In this document: piece after piece, positions 1-6,298 of the stretch | Layout: every line of letters starts with the position of its first letter | How positions within the stretch are numbered: position 1 is the first letter of the stretch | Origin: Actinomycetota bacterium | Lineage (GTDB): Bacteria > Actinomycetota > Actinomycetes > Actinomycetales > Microbacteriaceae | NCBI GenBank assembly: GCA_009703445.1 | Contig: WLGA01000015.1 | Coordinates: forward strand, 1 to 13,946 | Direction: 5' to 3' | DNA: 13,946 bases | Notes under the pieces: model-generated | What the model was told of the DNA's origin: nothing | Database searches by the model: none | The model's input: only the letters and a program-made list of their open reading frames with translations | Position numbers and translations under genes: made by a program

Positions 1-241
1 TTCGACTCCAACCGACATAACTGCGCGCCCAGTAACGAATTTGGGCCTGCTGCGAGCCCATGAATGCATCAAAAGTCATTGGGTGGCGGGTGACTCGACC
101 TTGACCGCGATAGTCAGGGATTCCGGAATCTGTGCTGATTCCGGCACCGGTCAGCGCAATCACCCGTTTGCCGGCCAGTTTCTCGCGAGCGTACTCAACG
201 CTGTAAAGAGCTGCTGCGCTGAGCGAGTCGGTGTTTTCCAT
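1..241 (-). CDS. Sir2-family NAD-dependent protein deacylase, N-terminal part (cut by window edge)
   Basis: Partial gene: 80 codons are visible, starting with ATG at 241 and running off the left edge. The start is preceded by a GAGG ribosome-binding site (ttgaggtaATG on the minus strand). Around residues 32-45 the protein reads LTGAGISTDSGIPDYRG, the diagnostic Sir2 NAD-binding motif (GAGxSxxSGIPDFRG type). It is followed by VTRHP and FMGS, as in the helical and small-domain region of bacterial sirtuins. Sirtuins remove acetyl or other acyl groups from lysines using NAD+ and release nicotinamide and O-acyl-ADP-ribose in the cytoplasm. The catalytic His and any zinc Cys pairs lie outside the window, so class and activity cannot be judged. 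It is divergent from the adenine methylase, with 76 bases between the two starts. Confidence 0.88.
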   Translation of the reverse strand, partial: MENTDSLSAAALYSVEYAREKLAGKRVIALTGAGISTDSGIPDYRGQGRVTRHPMTFDAFMGSQQAQIRYWARSYVGWSR

Positions 242-317
242 TACCTCAAGTCTAACTTTTCTGCGTCGCACCTCGTTCTGTCGTGGCAGGATAAGTCTTT
301 GAGCGCTAGGAGGCCCG

Positions 318-1361
318 ATGATCAAATACCTCGGGTCCAAGCGCACCCTGATTCCGGTCCTGAGCCAGCTTGGCCAGGCCTCGGGCGCGAAGACCGCTCT
401 AGACCTGTTCACCGGAACCACGCGTGTGGCACAGGCGTTCAAGAAACAGGGGATGACCGTCACTGCCTCTGACGTGGCCTCATACGCCGAATGTTTCGGC
501 AAGACTTGGATCGAGCTCGACGGAGAATCAGTTAATCAAGGCGAATTGGCCGAGGCGCTTGCCGAACTCGAGTCCCTTCCTGGGATAGATGGCTACTTCA
601 CCCAAAAGTTTTGCGTTGAGGCGCGTTACTTCCAGCCAAAGAACGGCGAGCGCGTAGACGCTATTCGCGAGCGCATTGAAGCCGATTACCGCGATTCTTG
701 GATGTACTACCCACTACTGACCAGCCTCATCCTCGGCGCCGATCGAGTCGACAGCACCACCGGCATCCAGATGGCTTTCTTGAAAGGCTGGGCTAGTCGC
801 TCCGGCAACCGCCTCGAATTGCGCGACCCGGAACTGCTACCGGGTGTCGGTCGGTCGATCAGGGGAGACGCACTGGAGATAGTCAAGGACCTTCCAGCCG
901 TCGACCTTGCCTATCTGGATCCGCCATACAACCAACATCGCTACTTCAGCAACTATCACATCTGGGAATCACTGGTTCGCTGGGATAAGCCAGACACGTA
1001 TGGCATTGCCAACAAGCGCCTGGATGCACGAGATGCCGAGATGAAGAGCCCATTCAATTCGAAGAAGACAATGTCGAAGGCGTTGGCGCAACTAGTCGAC
1101 GATTTGAAGTGCGACACCATGGTGCTTAGCTACAACAACGAATCCTGGCTCTCACGCGATGACCTGATGGACATTGCGTCCAAGCGCGGTCACGTGGAGA
1201 TTCTGGATTTTGATTTCAAGCGGTATGTAGGTTCTCAAATCGGCGTTTTCAATAAGGCCGGTGAACGCGTGGGAAATCCTGGTGCCAAGCGAAACATTGA
1301 GCACATCGTCATCGCCGGTGAAAAGCAGACGGTCAAGAGGATGCTAGCCAGCATTAAGTGA
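318..1361 (+). CDS. D12-class adenine-N6 DNA methyltransferase (orphan)
   Basis: A 347-aa protein starting at ATG 318 behind a strong AGGAGG site at about 309-313. Residues 2-8 (IKYLGSK) match the N-terminal motif X of alpha/D12 methylases. Residues 29-41 (DLFTGTTRVAQAF) sit at the SAM-binding motif I, though with FTGTT instead of the usual FxGxG. Residues 201-204 are the catalytic DPPY (motif IV), followed by NQHRYFSNYHIWE. The order X, I, spacer, IV is that of the D12 (Dam, FokI-type) class, which transfers methyl from SAM to N6 of adenine; the roughly 150 residues between motifs I and IV would hold target recognition. No restriction endonuclease gene is adjacent, so it looks solitary. Target sequence and physiological role (regulation, repair marking, protection) cannot be read from the sequence. 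It is followed directly by the tRNA terminator hairpin, which may also stop its own transcript. Confidence 0.85.
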   Translation: MIKYLGSKRTLIPVLSQLGQASGAKTALDLFTGTTRVAQAFKKQGMTVTASDVASYAECFGKTWIELDGESVNQGELAEALAELESLPGIDGYFTQKFCVEARYFQPKNGERVDAIRERIEADYRDSWMYYPLLTSLILGADRVDSTTGIQMAFLKGWASRSGNRLELRDPELLPGVGRSIRGDALEIVKDLPAVDLAYLDPPYNQHRYFSNYHIWESLVRWDKPDTYGIANKRLDARDAEMKSPFNSKKTMSKALAQLVDDLKCDTMVLSYNNESWLSRDDLMDIASKRGHVEILDFDFKRYVGSQIGVFNKAGERVGNPGAKRNIEHIVIAGEKQTVKRMLASIK

Positions 1362-1390
1362 AAAACCCCAGCCGTGGAGGGCTGGGGCTT
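1361..1390 (-). terminator. Intrinsic terminator of tRNA-Leu, possibly bidirectional
   Basis: A perfect 8-bp stem CCCCAGCC (1366-1373) / GGCTGGGG (1380-1387) encloses a 6-nt loop. Read on the minus strand the hairpin is followed by TTTTT (complement of A1361-1365), so it is well formed for ending the tRNA-Leu transcript. The same hairpin begins 5 bases after the methyltransferase stop, and would also reach plus-strand transcripts, although without a good U-tract in that direction (CTTAGTGT). Confidence 0.8.
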
Positions 1391-1392
1391 AG

Positions 1393-1475
1393 TGTCCGAA
1401 AGGGGACTTGAACCCCTACCCTCATAAGAGGACTAGCACCTCAAGCTAGCGCGTCTGCCATTCCGCCACCCGGAC
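1393..1475 (-). tRNA. tRNA-Leu, anticodon GAG
   Basis: The 83-nt minus-strand sequence folds as a class II tRNA. It has acceptor GTCCGGG pairing with TTCGGAC (with two G-T wobbles), a 3-bp D stem GCG/CGC, and an anticodon arm CTAGC-TTGAGGT-GCTAG. The anticodon GAG lies at 1440-1442 and reads leucine codons CUC and CUU. The long variable arm has a CCTC/GAGG stem with a TTAT loop, and the T arm is AGGGG-TTCAAGT-CCCCT. The discriminator base is A, as expected for leucine. CCA is not encoded, so it must be added by the CCA-adding enzyme. A terminator follows immediately at its 3' side. Confidence 0.95.
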
Positions 1476-1559
1476 GAGTGGTAACCAAGACAAGAATGCC
1501 TTGGGCAACGAGGTTCAACATTACCAGACAACTCCATCGGCGGCTAACTGGCTAAATGC

Positions 1560-1594
1560 TTCCGACTTTGCTCGAATCGGGGTAGTTTTGCTCT
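1560..1594 (+). promoter_or_regulatory. Candidate promoter for a leaderless transcript of the small acidic protein and uppP
   Basis: A TTCCGA element (1560-1565) and a TAGTTT element (1583-1588) are separated by 17 bases. TAGTTT is followed by only 6 bases before the ATG at 1595, so a transcript would start at or next to the start codon. No convincing Shine-Dalgarno sequence is present (only GGGGTAG, which overlaps the -10 candidate). Leaderless mRNAs are common in Actinobacteria. The boxes match consensus only moderately, so this is inference from spacing. Confidence 0.35.
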
Positions 1595-1807
1595 ATGGCT
1601 ACAGATCCGCGCTTCGCGCTGCAACAGTTCATCGCTTCTCTCGAGCGTCACTTCGAGGCCGTGTCGGCCCGTCGTGGCGAGGAGGACCCGGCGGTTGAGC
1701 AGGCGTACTACCAACTCGAGGACGCGTTCCTGAACTATGAAGAAGCCATGGGCGAAAGCTTTGAGGAGTACCTTCCTATCTCCCTCGCCGAAGAAGACAG
1801 TGAATGA
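1595..1807 (+). CDS. Small acidic conserved protein of unknown function
   Basis: A 70-aa protein, rich in Glu and Asp and predicted to be helical. It has no signal peptide, membrane segment or Cys/His metal site. The N-terminal part (DPRFALQQFIASLERHFEAV) looks amphipathic, followed by ARRGEEDPAVEQAYYQLEDAF and an acidic tail. Similar short proteins occur in Microbacteriaceae genomes as hypothetical proteins (recollection, not searched), and I do not assign a function. Its stop overlaps the uppP start as ATGA (1804-1807), so the two genes are almost certainly co-transcribed and translationally coupled. Unlike most ORFs of this size the frame is supported by that coupling and by a plausible promoter just upstream. 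It could be a small regulator or partner of a larger complex, but nothing in the sequence shows which. Confidence 0.75.
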   Translation: MATDPRFALQQFIASLERHFEAVSARRGEEDPAVEQAYYQLEDAFLNYEEAMGESFEEYLPISLAEEDSE

Positions 1808-2631
1808 ACCTATTTGAGGCAGTCATCCTTGGCATCGTTCAGGGTTTGACGGAGTTTCTTCCGATTTCATCCAGTGCGCATGTGCAGATCGTGCAGCAAC
1901 TGATTGGCCAGTCAAGCATGACCAAGCCAGCGCTAACCGCCTTCATTGCCACTATTCAGCTGGGCACCGAACTCGCAGTGCTCTTGTACTTCTGGAAAGA
2001 CATCGTTCGCATCGCAAAGGCATTCTTCGCGAGCATTTTTCGCGGCAAAAAAACCGCGGATTCTAAACTTGGTTGGCTCATCATCCTGGGAAGCATCCCG
2101 GTAGTCGTGATTGGCTTGGCCTTCAAGGATTTGATCGAGAACCAACTTCGTAACCTCTGGGTGATTTCGTTCACTCTTATTGTGTTCGGAATCGTTTTGG
2201 CCTTGACCGACCGGTTCGGCAAGCAAAATCGCGAGATCGAGTCGCTGACCACCAAGCACGGCCTACTCTTCGGACTGGGGCAGGCGCTGGCGGTTATCCC
2301 TGGCGTTTCGCGCTCGGGTGGAACCATTTCGGTTGGGCTAGCTCTGGGCTATAGCCGTCGGGCCGCAGCTCGATACAGCTTCCTGCTGGCCATACCAGCA
2401 GTTTTGGCGAGTGGTCTTTACCAATTCGCCAAGACATACAAGGATCTTCAGGCCACCGATTTGGCAGCAACTGCTGTCGGAACTTTGGTTTCATTTCTGG
2501 TTGGCTTTGCAGTCATCGTCGCGCTGCTGCGCTATCTAAACCGCGGCTCTTTTATGCCGTTTGTGGTCTGGAGAATCGCTCTAGGTGTGTTTGTTCTAAT
2601 CGGCCTAATGACCGGCATGTTGGTCGCCTAA
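1804..2631 (+). CDS. uppP: Undecaprenyl-diphosphatase (BacA/UppP family)
   Basis: A 275-aa polytopic membrane protein, close to the usual family length. It removes a phosphate from undecaprenyl pyrophosphate to regenerate the C55-P lipid carrier used in peptidoglycan and other wall polymer synthesis, and overproduction gives bacitracin resistance in known members. The two family signatures are present. Residues 13-26 (QGLTEFLPISSSAH) carry the conserved Glu17, the Ser cluster and His26. Residues 166-174 (PGVSRSGGT) carry the catalytic-site Arg170. The first Glu of the classic ExxxE motif is Gln13 here, a variation found in many family members. Several hydrophobic helices follow, ending with the C-terminal helix. 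Translation is coupled to the small acidic protein upstream. Its stop codon interlocks with that of the convergent PAC2 gene (2628-2631), leaving no room for a terminator between them. Confidence 0.95.
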   Translation: MNLFEAVILGIVQGLTEFLPISSSAHVQIVQQLIGQSSMTKPALTAFIATIQLGTELAVLLYFWKDIVRIAKAFFASIFRGKKTADSKLGWLIILGSIPVVVIGLAFKDLIENQLRNLWVISFTLIVFGIVLALTDRFGKQNREIESLTTKHGLLFGLGQALAVIPGVSRSGGTISVGLALGYSRRAAARYSFLLAIPAVLASGLYQFAKTYKDLQATDLAATAVGTLVSFLVGFAVIVALLRYLNRGSFMPFVVWRIALGVFVLIGLMTGMLVA

Positions 2632-3512
2632 AGACCTTCGTCTTCTTCTGGCTCCGCGACTGGGCTATCTTTCGACTCGGCACGCAAGAATTTCTCAAAC
2701 TCTTTGGCAAGAGATTCCCCGGTAGCAGCAGAGGACTCAACTTCATCTCGGGTTTTTTCTAGCTGGCTAATGTATCCGGCCATCTCTTCATCGCCCTCGG
2801 CGATTTCGTCGATTCCGCGCTCCCAAGCGAAGGCCTCTTCGCCCAACTTTCCATGCTCAAACTGAACCCCGAGGAGACGCTCTACTTCGATTAGCAAGGC
2901 GAGCGTAGCCTTCGGTGACGGGGTGTTGTGTACGTAGTGGGGGACTGACGCCCATAGAGCGACGGCAGGGATGCCTGCCTTTTCGAGTTCGATGCCAAGG
3001 ACGCTAAGGATTCCGACCGGGCCTTCATACTGGCTGCGTTCGATATCCAACTCTTGGCGGGCCAGATCATTCTGACTTGTCGAGGTGACGCCGATTGGTC
3101 GAGTGTGAGGAACATCGGCAAGCATCGCGCCCAAAAACATAACCGCTTCGATTTCGCGATCCTCGATCATTTCCATGATCTCTGCGGCGAACGACTTCCA
3201 GCGACGGGCCGGTTCGGTGCCAACCAGCACGCTCAAGCGAGCCACGGATGGGTTCTCGGCGATAGCCTCAGGTGACGGAATACACATCTCGGTGCCCGGC
3301 CAATCCAAGACTCTCGAACCATCAGCCTCATAAGATACTGTCGGGCGGGTGAACTGAAAGTCGTAATAGTCCTCGGGATCAACCGAAGCAACAACGTCTG
3401 CCTTGATTTCCTCACAGATGAACTTGACCACACCGCTCGCCGATTCGGCCGCATCATTCCAGCCTTCGAAGGCAACAATCAGGGTGCGACCTGAAAAAAT
3501 CTGCGCGCTCAC
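2628..3512 (-). CDS. PAC2-family protein
   Basis: A 294-aa protein starting with GTG at 3512, with a GAGAGG site 5 bases upstream; an overlapping ATG at 3514 is out of frame. Family-like motifs are VAFEGWNDAAESAS (13-26), DPEDYYDFQFTRP (45-57), GPVGILSVLG (164-173) and LWASVPHYV (186-194). The C-terminus (about 220-294) is acidic and helical, possibly coiled coil. The family is named for eukaryotic proteasome assembly chaperones. Actinobacterial members such as Rv2125 of M. tuberculosis have the same fold, but their function is not settled. No proteasome genes occur nearby, so a role in proteasome assembly is doubtful here. It is divergent from the HAD gene across 72 bases and convergent with uppP. 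Confidence 0.85.
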   Translation of the reverse strand: MSAQIFSGRTLIVAFEGWNDAAESASGVVKFICEEIKADVVASVDPEDYYDFQFTRPTVSYEADGSRVLDWPGTEMCIPSPEAIAENPSVARLSVLVGTEPARRWKSFAAEIMEMIEDREIEAVMFLGAMLADVPHTRPIGVTSTSQNDLARQELDIERSQYEGPVGILSVLGIELEKAGIPAVALWASVPHYVHNTPSPKATLALLIEVERLLGVQFEHGKLGEEAFAWERGIDEIAEGDEEMAGYISQLEKTRDEVESSAATGESLAKEFEKFLRAESKDSPVAEPEEDEGL

Positions 3513-3539
3513 ATGTGCCTCTCGGTTGCCTATTCTCTG

Positions 3540-3545
3540 ACTATA
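3540..3545 (-). promoter_or_regulatory. Candidate -10 box for the PAC2-family gene
   Basis: On the minus strand TATAGT (complement of 3540-3545) matches the -10 consensus at five of six positions and lies 27 bases upstream of the GTG start, leaving room for the GAGAGG ribosome-binding site. No good -35 box is seen at 16-18 bases, so this is a weak call. Confidence 0.35.
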
Positions 3546-3569
3546 AAACTCTAAGCCAAACCGCGCAGG

Positions 3570-3575
3570 TAAAAT
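3570..3575 (+). promoter_or_regulatory. Candidate -10 box for the HAD-trmI operon
   Basis: TAAAAT lies only 9 bases before the ATG at 3585. There is no Shine-Dalgarno sequence in that gap, so the transcript would be leaderless or have a leader of 2-3 bases. No clear -35 element is visible. Together with the minus-strand TATAGT box at 3540-3545 this would make the 72-base gap a compact divergent promoter region. Confidence 0.4.
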
Positions 3576-3584
3576 CGAAGCATC

Positions 3585-4241
3585 ATGTTTGGAAAAAAGC
3601 TCCCCGCCGCAGTCTTGTGGGATATGGATGGGACGCTAGTCGACTCCGAAGAGTATTGGCTGTCTAGCGAGCAGAGCCTGGCGAGCGAATTCAACGGCTC
3701 GTGGGAGGCCCAGGATGGCCTCGACCTAATCGGCATGAGTCTTTACGAGTCGTCAAAGGTAATGAAGGCCAAGATGGGCCTCGAGCTAGAGCCTGACGAA
3801 ATCATCAACCGACTTACCGACGACGTGGTCGCTCAACTCGCGGTGTCAATTCCGTGGCGCCCGGGAGCCCAGGAATTGCTTCTCGAGCTCAAAAAACGAG
3901 GCGTCAAAACCGCACTCGTAACCATGTCGATGACTCGGATGGCAGAATCGGTTGCCAATCAAATTCCTTTCAAGGCATTTGACGTGATTGTTGCGGGTGA
4001 CATGGTTACCCACGGCAAACCGCACCCGGAGCCATACTTGATGGCGGCTCGCCTGCTCGGTGTAGCACCGGAGGACTGCGTTGCATTCGAAGATTCGCTA
4101 ACCGGCCTGACTTCGGCCGAGGCGGCGGGCACCAAAGCCGTGGGCATCACCAACATCGTGCCTATCCCTGAAAAACCGGGCCGAATCATTTGGCCAACCC
4201 TCGCAGGTGTCACACTGCGAGACCTTCGCAAGCTTTTCTAA
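3585..4241 (+). CDS. HAD-superfamily hydrolase, beta-phosphoglucomutase/phosphatase-like
   Basis: A 218-aa cytoplasmic protein of subfamily IA size. Motif I is DMDGTLVDSE (13-22), with nucleophile Asp13 and acid/base Asp15. Motif II is Thr113 in VTMSMT, motif III is Lys145 in GKPHPEPY, and motif IV is EDSLTG (169-174). A helical cap domain lies between residues 20 and 90. Such enzymes hydrolyse small phosphate esters such as sugar phosphates or nucleotides through a phospho-aspartate, and the specific substrate cannot be told from sequence. The ATG at 3585 is the only start that leaves motif I complete with a normal N-terminus, and it lacks a ribosome-binding site. It is the first gene of the long plus-strand block and ends 11 bases before trmI. 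Confidence 0.88.
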   Translation: MFGKKLPAAVLWDMDGTLVDSEEYWLSSEQSLASEFNGSWEAQDGLDLIGMSLYESSKVMKAKMGLELEPDEIINRLTDDVVAQLAVSIPWRPGAQELLLELKKRGVKTALVTMSMTRMAESVANQIPFKAFDVIVAGDMVTHGKPHPEPYLMAARLLGVAPEDCVAFEDSLTGLTSAEAAGTKAVGITNIVPIPEKPGRIIWPTLAGVTLRDLRKLF

Positions 4242-4252
4242 ATAAGGAACCC

Positions 4253-5251
4253 ATGACTAAAAAAGCATCAGGTCAGCAAATCAAGCTACCTACCGGGCCA
4301 TTCCGCGCCGGCGACCGAGTCCAACTCACCGGGCCGAAGGGGCGATTGAACACAATCACCCTGGAAGCAGGTCAGCGCTATGGAACACACCGTGGCGACT
4401 TGATGCATGACGACATCATCGGCAAGCCGGAGGGTTCAGTCATCCTCAATCAATTCGGCGTGGAATACCTAGCCTTCCGCCCGCTGCTGAGTGATTTCGT
4501 CCTATCCATGCCGCGCGGTGCAGCAATCATCTATCCAAAGGATTCTGCGCAGATTGTGACCATGGGTGACATTTTTCCTGGTGCACGAGTTGTCGAGGCC
4601 GGCGTGGGTTCTGGCGGGCTAAGCATGTATTTGCTTCGTGCCATTGGCCCCGAAGGCAAGCTTGACTCATTCGAGCGCCGCCAGGAGTTCGCTGACATCG
4701 CGCGCGCGAACGTGGCGACCAATCTCGGTGTGGTGCCAGACACCTGGGACATTCACATCGGTGATCTACAAGACCAGTTGCCATTGAAAAAAGAAGCCGC
4801 CTCGGTGGACCGAATCGTTCTCGACATGCTTGCTCCCTGGGAGTGCATCGAAGAATGTGCCGCAGCGCTGGTGCCTGGTGGCTTGATCATCGGTTACGTG
4901 GCTACTGTCACCCAGCTGTCACGCTTCACCGAAGGTCTGCGCGATAGTGGGCACTTCAACGAACCAGAGGCCTGGGAGTCAATGGTTCGTGGATGGCACC
5001 TACAGGGCCTCGCTGTGCGACCGGAACACCGAATGATTGGCCACACCGGCTTCCTTGTCACTGCTAGAAGGCTGGCACCTGGGACCATCGTGCCTAACTT
5101 CAAGACGCGTCAAAAGCCTGACTTCGCCGATGAAGACATCGCCGTCTGGAACCCAGACCACATGGGCGAAAGAAAAGTTAGCGATAAAAAACTTCGTAAG
5201 ACCATTCGAAGTGCTGAGGCTGCCGCAGTTGCACGCAGCGAGCAAGACTAA
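4253..5251 (+). CDS. trmI: tRNA (adenine-58-N1)-methyltransferase
   Basis: A 332-aa protein. The ATG at 4253 is chosen over an upstream in-frame start at 4190 because AAGGAA lies just upstream and the longer form would overlap the HAD gene by over 50 bases. It methylates N1 of A58 in the T loop of tRNAs using SAM, stabilising the tRNA; TrmI works as a tetramer. Residues 15-75 form the N-terminal beta domain typical of TrmI. The region RPLLSDFVLSMPRGA (76-90) and IYPKDSAQI (93-101) is highly characteristic. SAM motif I is VVEAGVGSGGLSMYLLRAIG (113-132), Glu141 binds the ribose in the usual position, and DMLAPWE (191-197) is the active-site motif. The basic C-terminal tail may help bind tRNA. 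The closest known relative type is Rv2118c, which lies near the proteasome ATPase gene in mycobacteria. Confidence 0.95.
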   Translation: MTKKASGQQIKLPTGPFRAGDRVQLTGPKGRLNTITLEAGQRYGTHRGDLMHDDIIGKPEGSVILNQFGVEYLAFRPLLSDFVLSMPRGAAIIYPKDSAQIVTMGDIFPGARVVEAGVGSGGLSMYLLRAIGPEGKLDSFERRQEFADIARANVATNLGVVPDTWDIHIGDLQDQLPLKKEAASVDRIVLDMLAPWECIEECAAALVPGGLIIGYVATVTQLSRFTEGLRDSGHFNEPEAWESMVRGWHLQGLAVRPEHRMIGHTGFLVTARRLAPGTIVPNFKTRQKPDFADEDIAVWNPDHMGERKVSDKKLRKTIRSAEAAAVARSEQD

Positions 5252-5260
5252 TTCGCTAGA

Positions 5261-5275
5261 TAAACTTATAAATAT
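5261..5275 (+). promoter_or_regulatory. AT-rich candidate promoter upstream of the FKBP gene
   Basis: The 48-base gap after trmI holds a 15-base AT-rich patch with a TATAAA box at 5267-5272, unusual against the GC-rich surroundings. No convincing -35 element is found 16-18 bases upstream, where the trmI 3' end lies. It may provide an internal start for the FKBP-pafBC-tat part of the block. Confidence 0.35.
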
Positions 5276-5299
5276 CCGAGATTCGAGAGATTGAGACAC

Positions 5300-6271
5300 G
5301 TGCGTAAACTTCTTGCCCTAGCTGCCACCGTAGCGACCATCGCTGCACTCAGTGGATGTGCTGCTCAAAACCCTGCCGATGCGTCGATGCAGGGAGCTTC
5401 ACAGATCTGTAAGGCGGGAACCGAACACGCTAGCGTCGACCAGATCCAGGTCTCGAAAGATCAGACCCAGGTGCCACAGGTTGATTTCGCAACTCCAATG
5501 ACCGCTGAAACCGTTGAGACCAAGGTCGTCGTCGAGGGCGACGGGCCAAAGATTTACGGTAACCAGCTGGTTGACCTTGAGTACCTGGGCGTAAACGGTG
5601 GAACCGGAAAGACCTTCCAGGCGTCAAAATTTGATGGCACCAACTTTGCATCACAGTTCCTGACCTCAGGACAGAACCCAGACTTCTGTGGCGCCCTAGC
5701 GGGCGTTCGTGAGGGTTCTCGCGTCGCAATCTTGTTCCCAGCAGCTCTAGCTCACGCGGGTCAGGGTATTCCTGACCTAGGCGTCTCAGCAACTGACTCA
5801 ATCGTCTTTGTGTTTGATGTTTTGAAGGTCTTCCTGCCTAAGGCATTGGGCGAAGAGAAGGCTCTTCCTGCCGGCTTCCCAGGCGTCAGTGTTGTGCGCG
5901 CTGCGAATGGCACCCCAGGCATCACCATCCCAAAGACCGCAGCTCCAAAGAACCTCGAAATCGCCACCATCATTGAAGGACGCGGTGAGGCAGTCAAGCT
6001 TGGGCAGACGGTTACTCTGCACTACTCGGGTTTCGTCTGGGATGGCAAGACTCAGTTCGACTCTTCATGGGAAAAGGGTCAACCGGCTCAGTTCCAGCTG
6101 ACTGAAGGATCACTTATCAAGGGATTCCTAAAGGCGGTTGAAGGCCAGAAGATCGGTTCGCAGGTTGTAGCTGTCATTCCACCGGCAGATGGCTACGGAG
6201 ACACCGAGCAGGGTTCAATCCCTGCCGGCTCGACCCTGGTATTCGTGATCGACATCCTGGGCGCTAACTAG
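5300..6271 (+). CDS. FKBP-type peptidyl-prolyl cis-trans isomerase lipoprotein with two FKBP-like domains
   Basis: A 323-aa protein. GTG 5300 is preferred over TTG 5291 because it has a GAGA element 4 bases upstream and gives a clean lipoprotein signal. Residues 1-20 (MRKLLALAAT...ALSGC) are a basic n-region, a hydrophobic core and lipobox LSGC, with Cys20 as the lipidated residue. The mature protein is therefore anchored outside the membrane. The C-terminal domain (about 225-323) is a canonical FKBP: LHYSGFVWDG (240-249), FDSS (253-256), LIKGF (272-276), IPPADGYG (293-300), IPAGSTLVFVIDIL (307-320). The first domain (about 85-178) has the same layout (VDLEYLGV, FVFDVLKV) but has lost the FDSS active-site pattern, so it is probably a binding or structural domain. 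It likely folds exported proteins. It sits between trmI and pafB, with 27 bases to pafB. Confidence 0.88.
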   Translation: MRKLLALAATVATIAALSGCAAQNPADASMQGASQICKAGTEHASVDQIQVSKDQTQVPQVDFATPMTAETVETKVVVEGDGPKIYGNQLVDLEYLGVNGGTGKTFQASKFDGTNFASQFLTSGQNPDFCGALAGVREGSRVAILFPAALAHAGQGIPDLGVSATDSIVFVFDVLKVFLPKALGEEKALPAGFPGVSVVRAANGTPGITIPKTAAPKNLEIATIIEGRGEAVKLGQTVTLHYSGFVWDGKTQFDSSWEKGQPAQFQLTEGSLIKGFLKAVEGQKIGSQVVAVIPPADGYGDTEQGSIPAGSTLVFVIDILGAN

Positions 6272-6298
6272 GTCTCGAAGTCTGCAATCGGGGGAGTC

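Noticed and set aside
1..1361. Sir2 plus DNA methylase as a defence system
   Set aside because: Sir2 here reads like a stand-alone deacylase from its start, the genes are divergent with separate ribosome-binding sites, and no other defence domain is present.
1..1475. Genomic island at tRNA-Leu carrying Sir2 and the methylase
   Set aside because: The tRNA 3' end faces these genes, but no integrase, repeated tRNA 3' fragment or composition shift is visible in the window.
1501..1698. 65-aa plus-strand ORF overlapping the small acidic protein
   Set aside because: It starts with TTG, has no conserved look and its second half is the out-of-frame reading of the acidic protein gene.
1933..2327. Antisense ORFs within uppP
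   Set aside because: Composition is that of shadow frames; uppP motifs in the other strand explain the region fully.
4190..4252. Upstream in-frame extension of trmI giving 21 more residues
   Set aside because: It overlaps the HAD gene, has no ribosome-binding site and no family similarity; ATG 4253 follows AAGGAA at good spacing.
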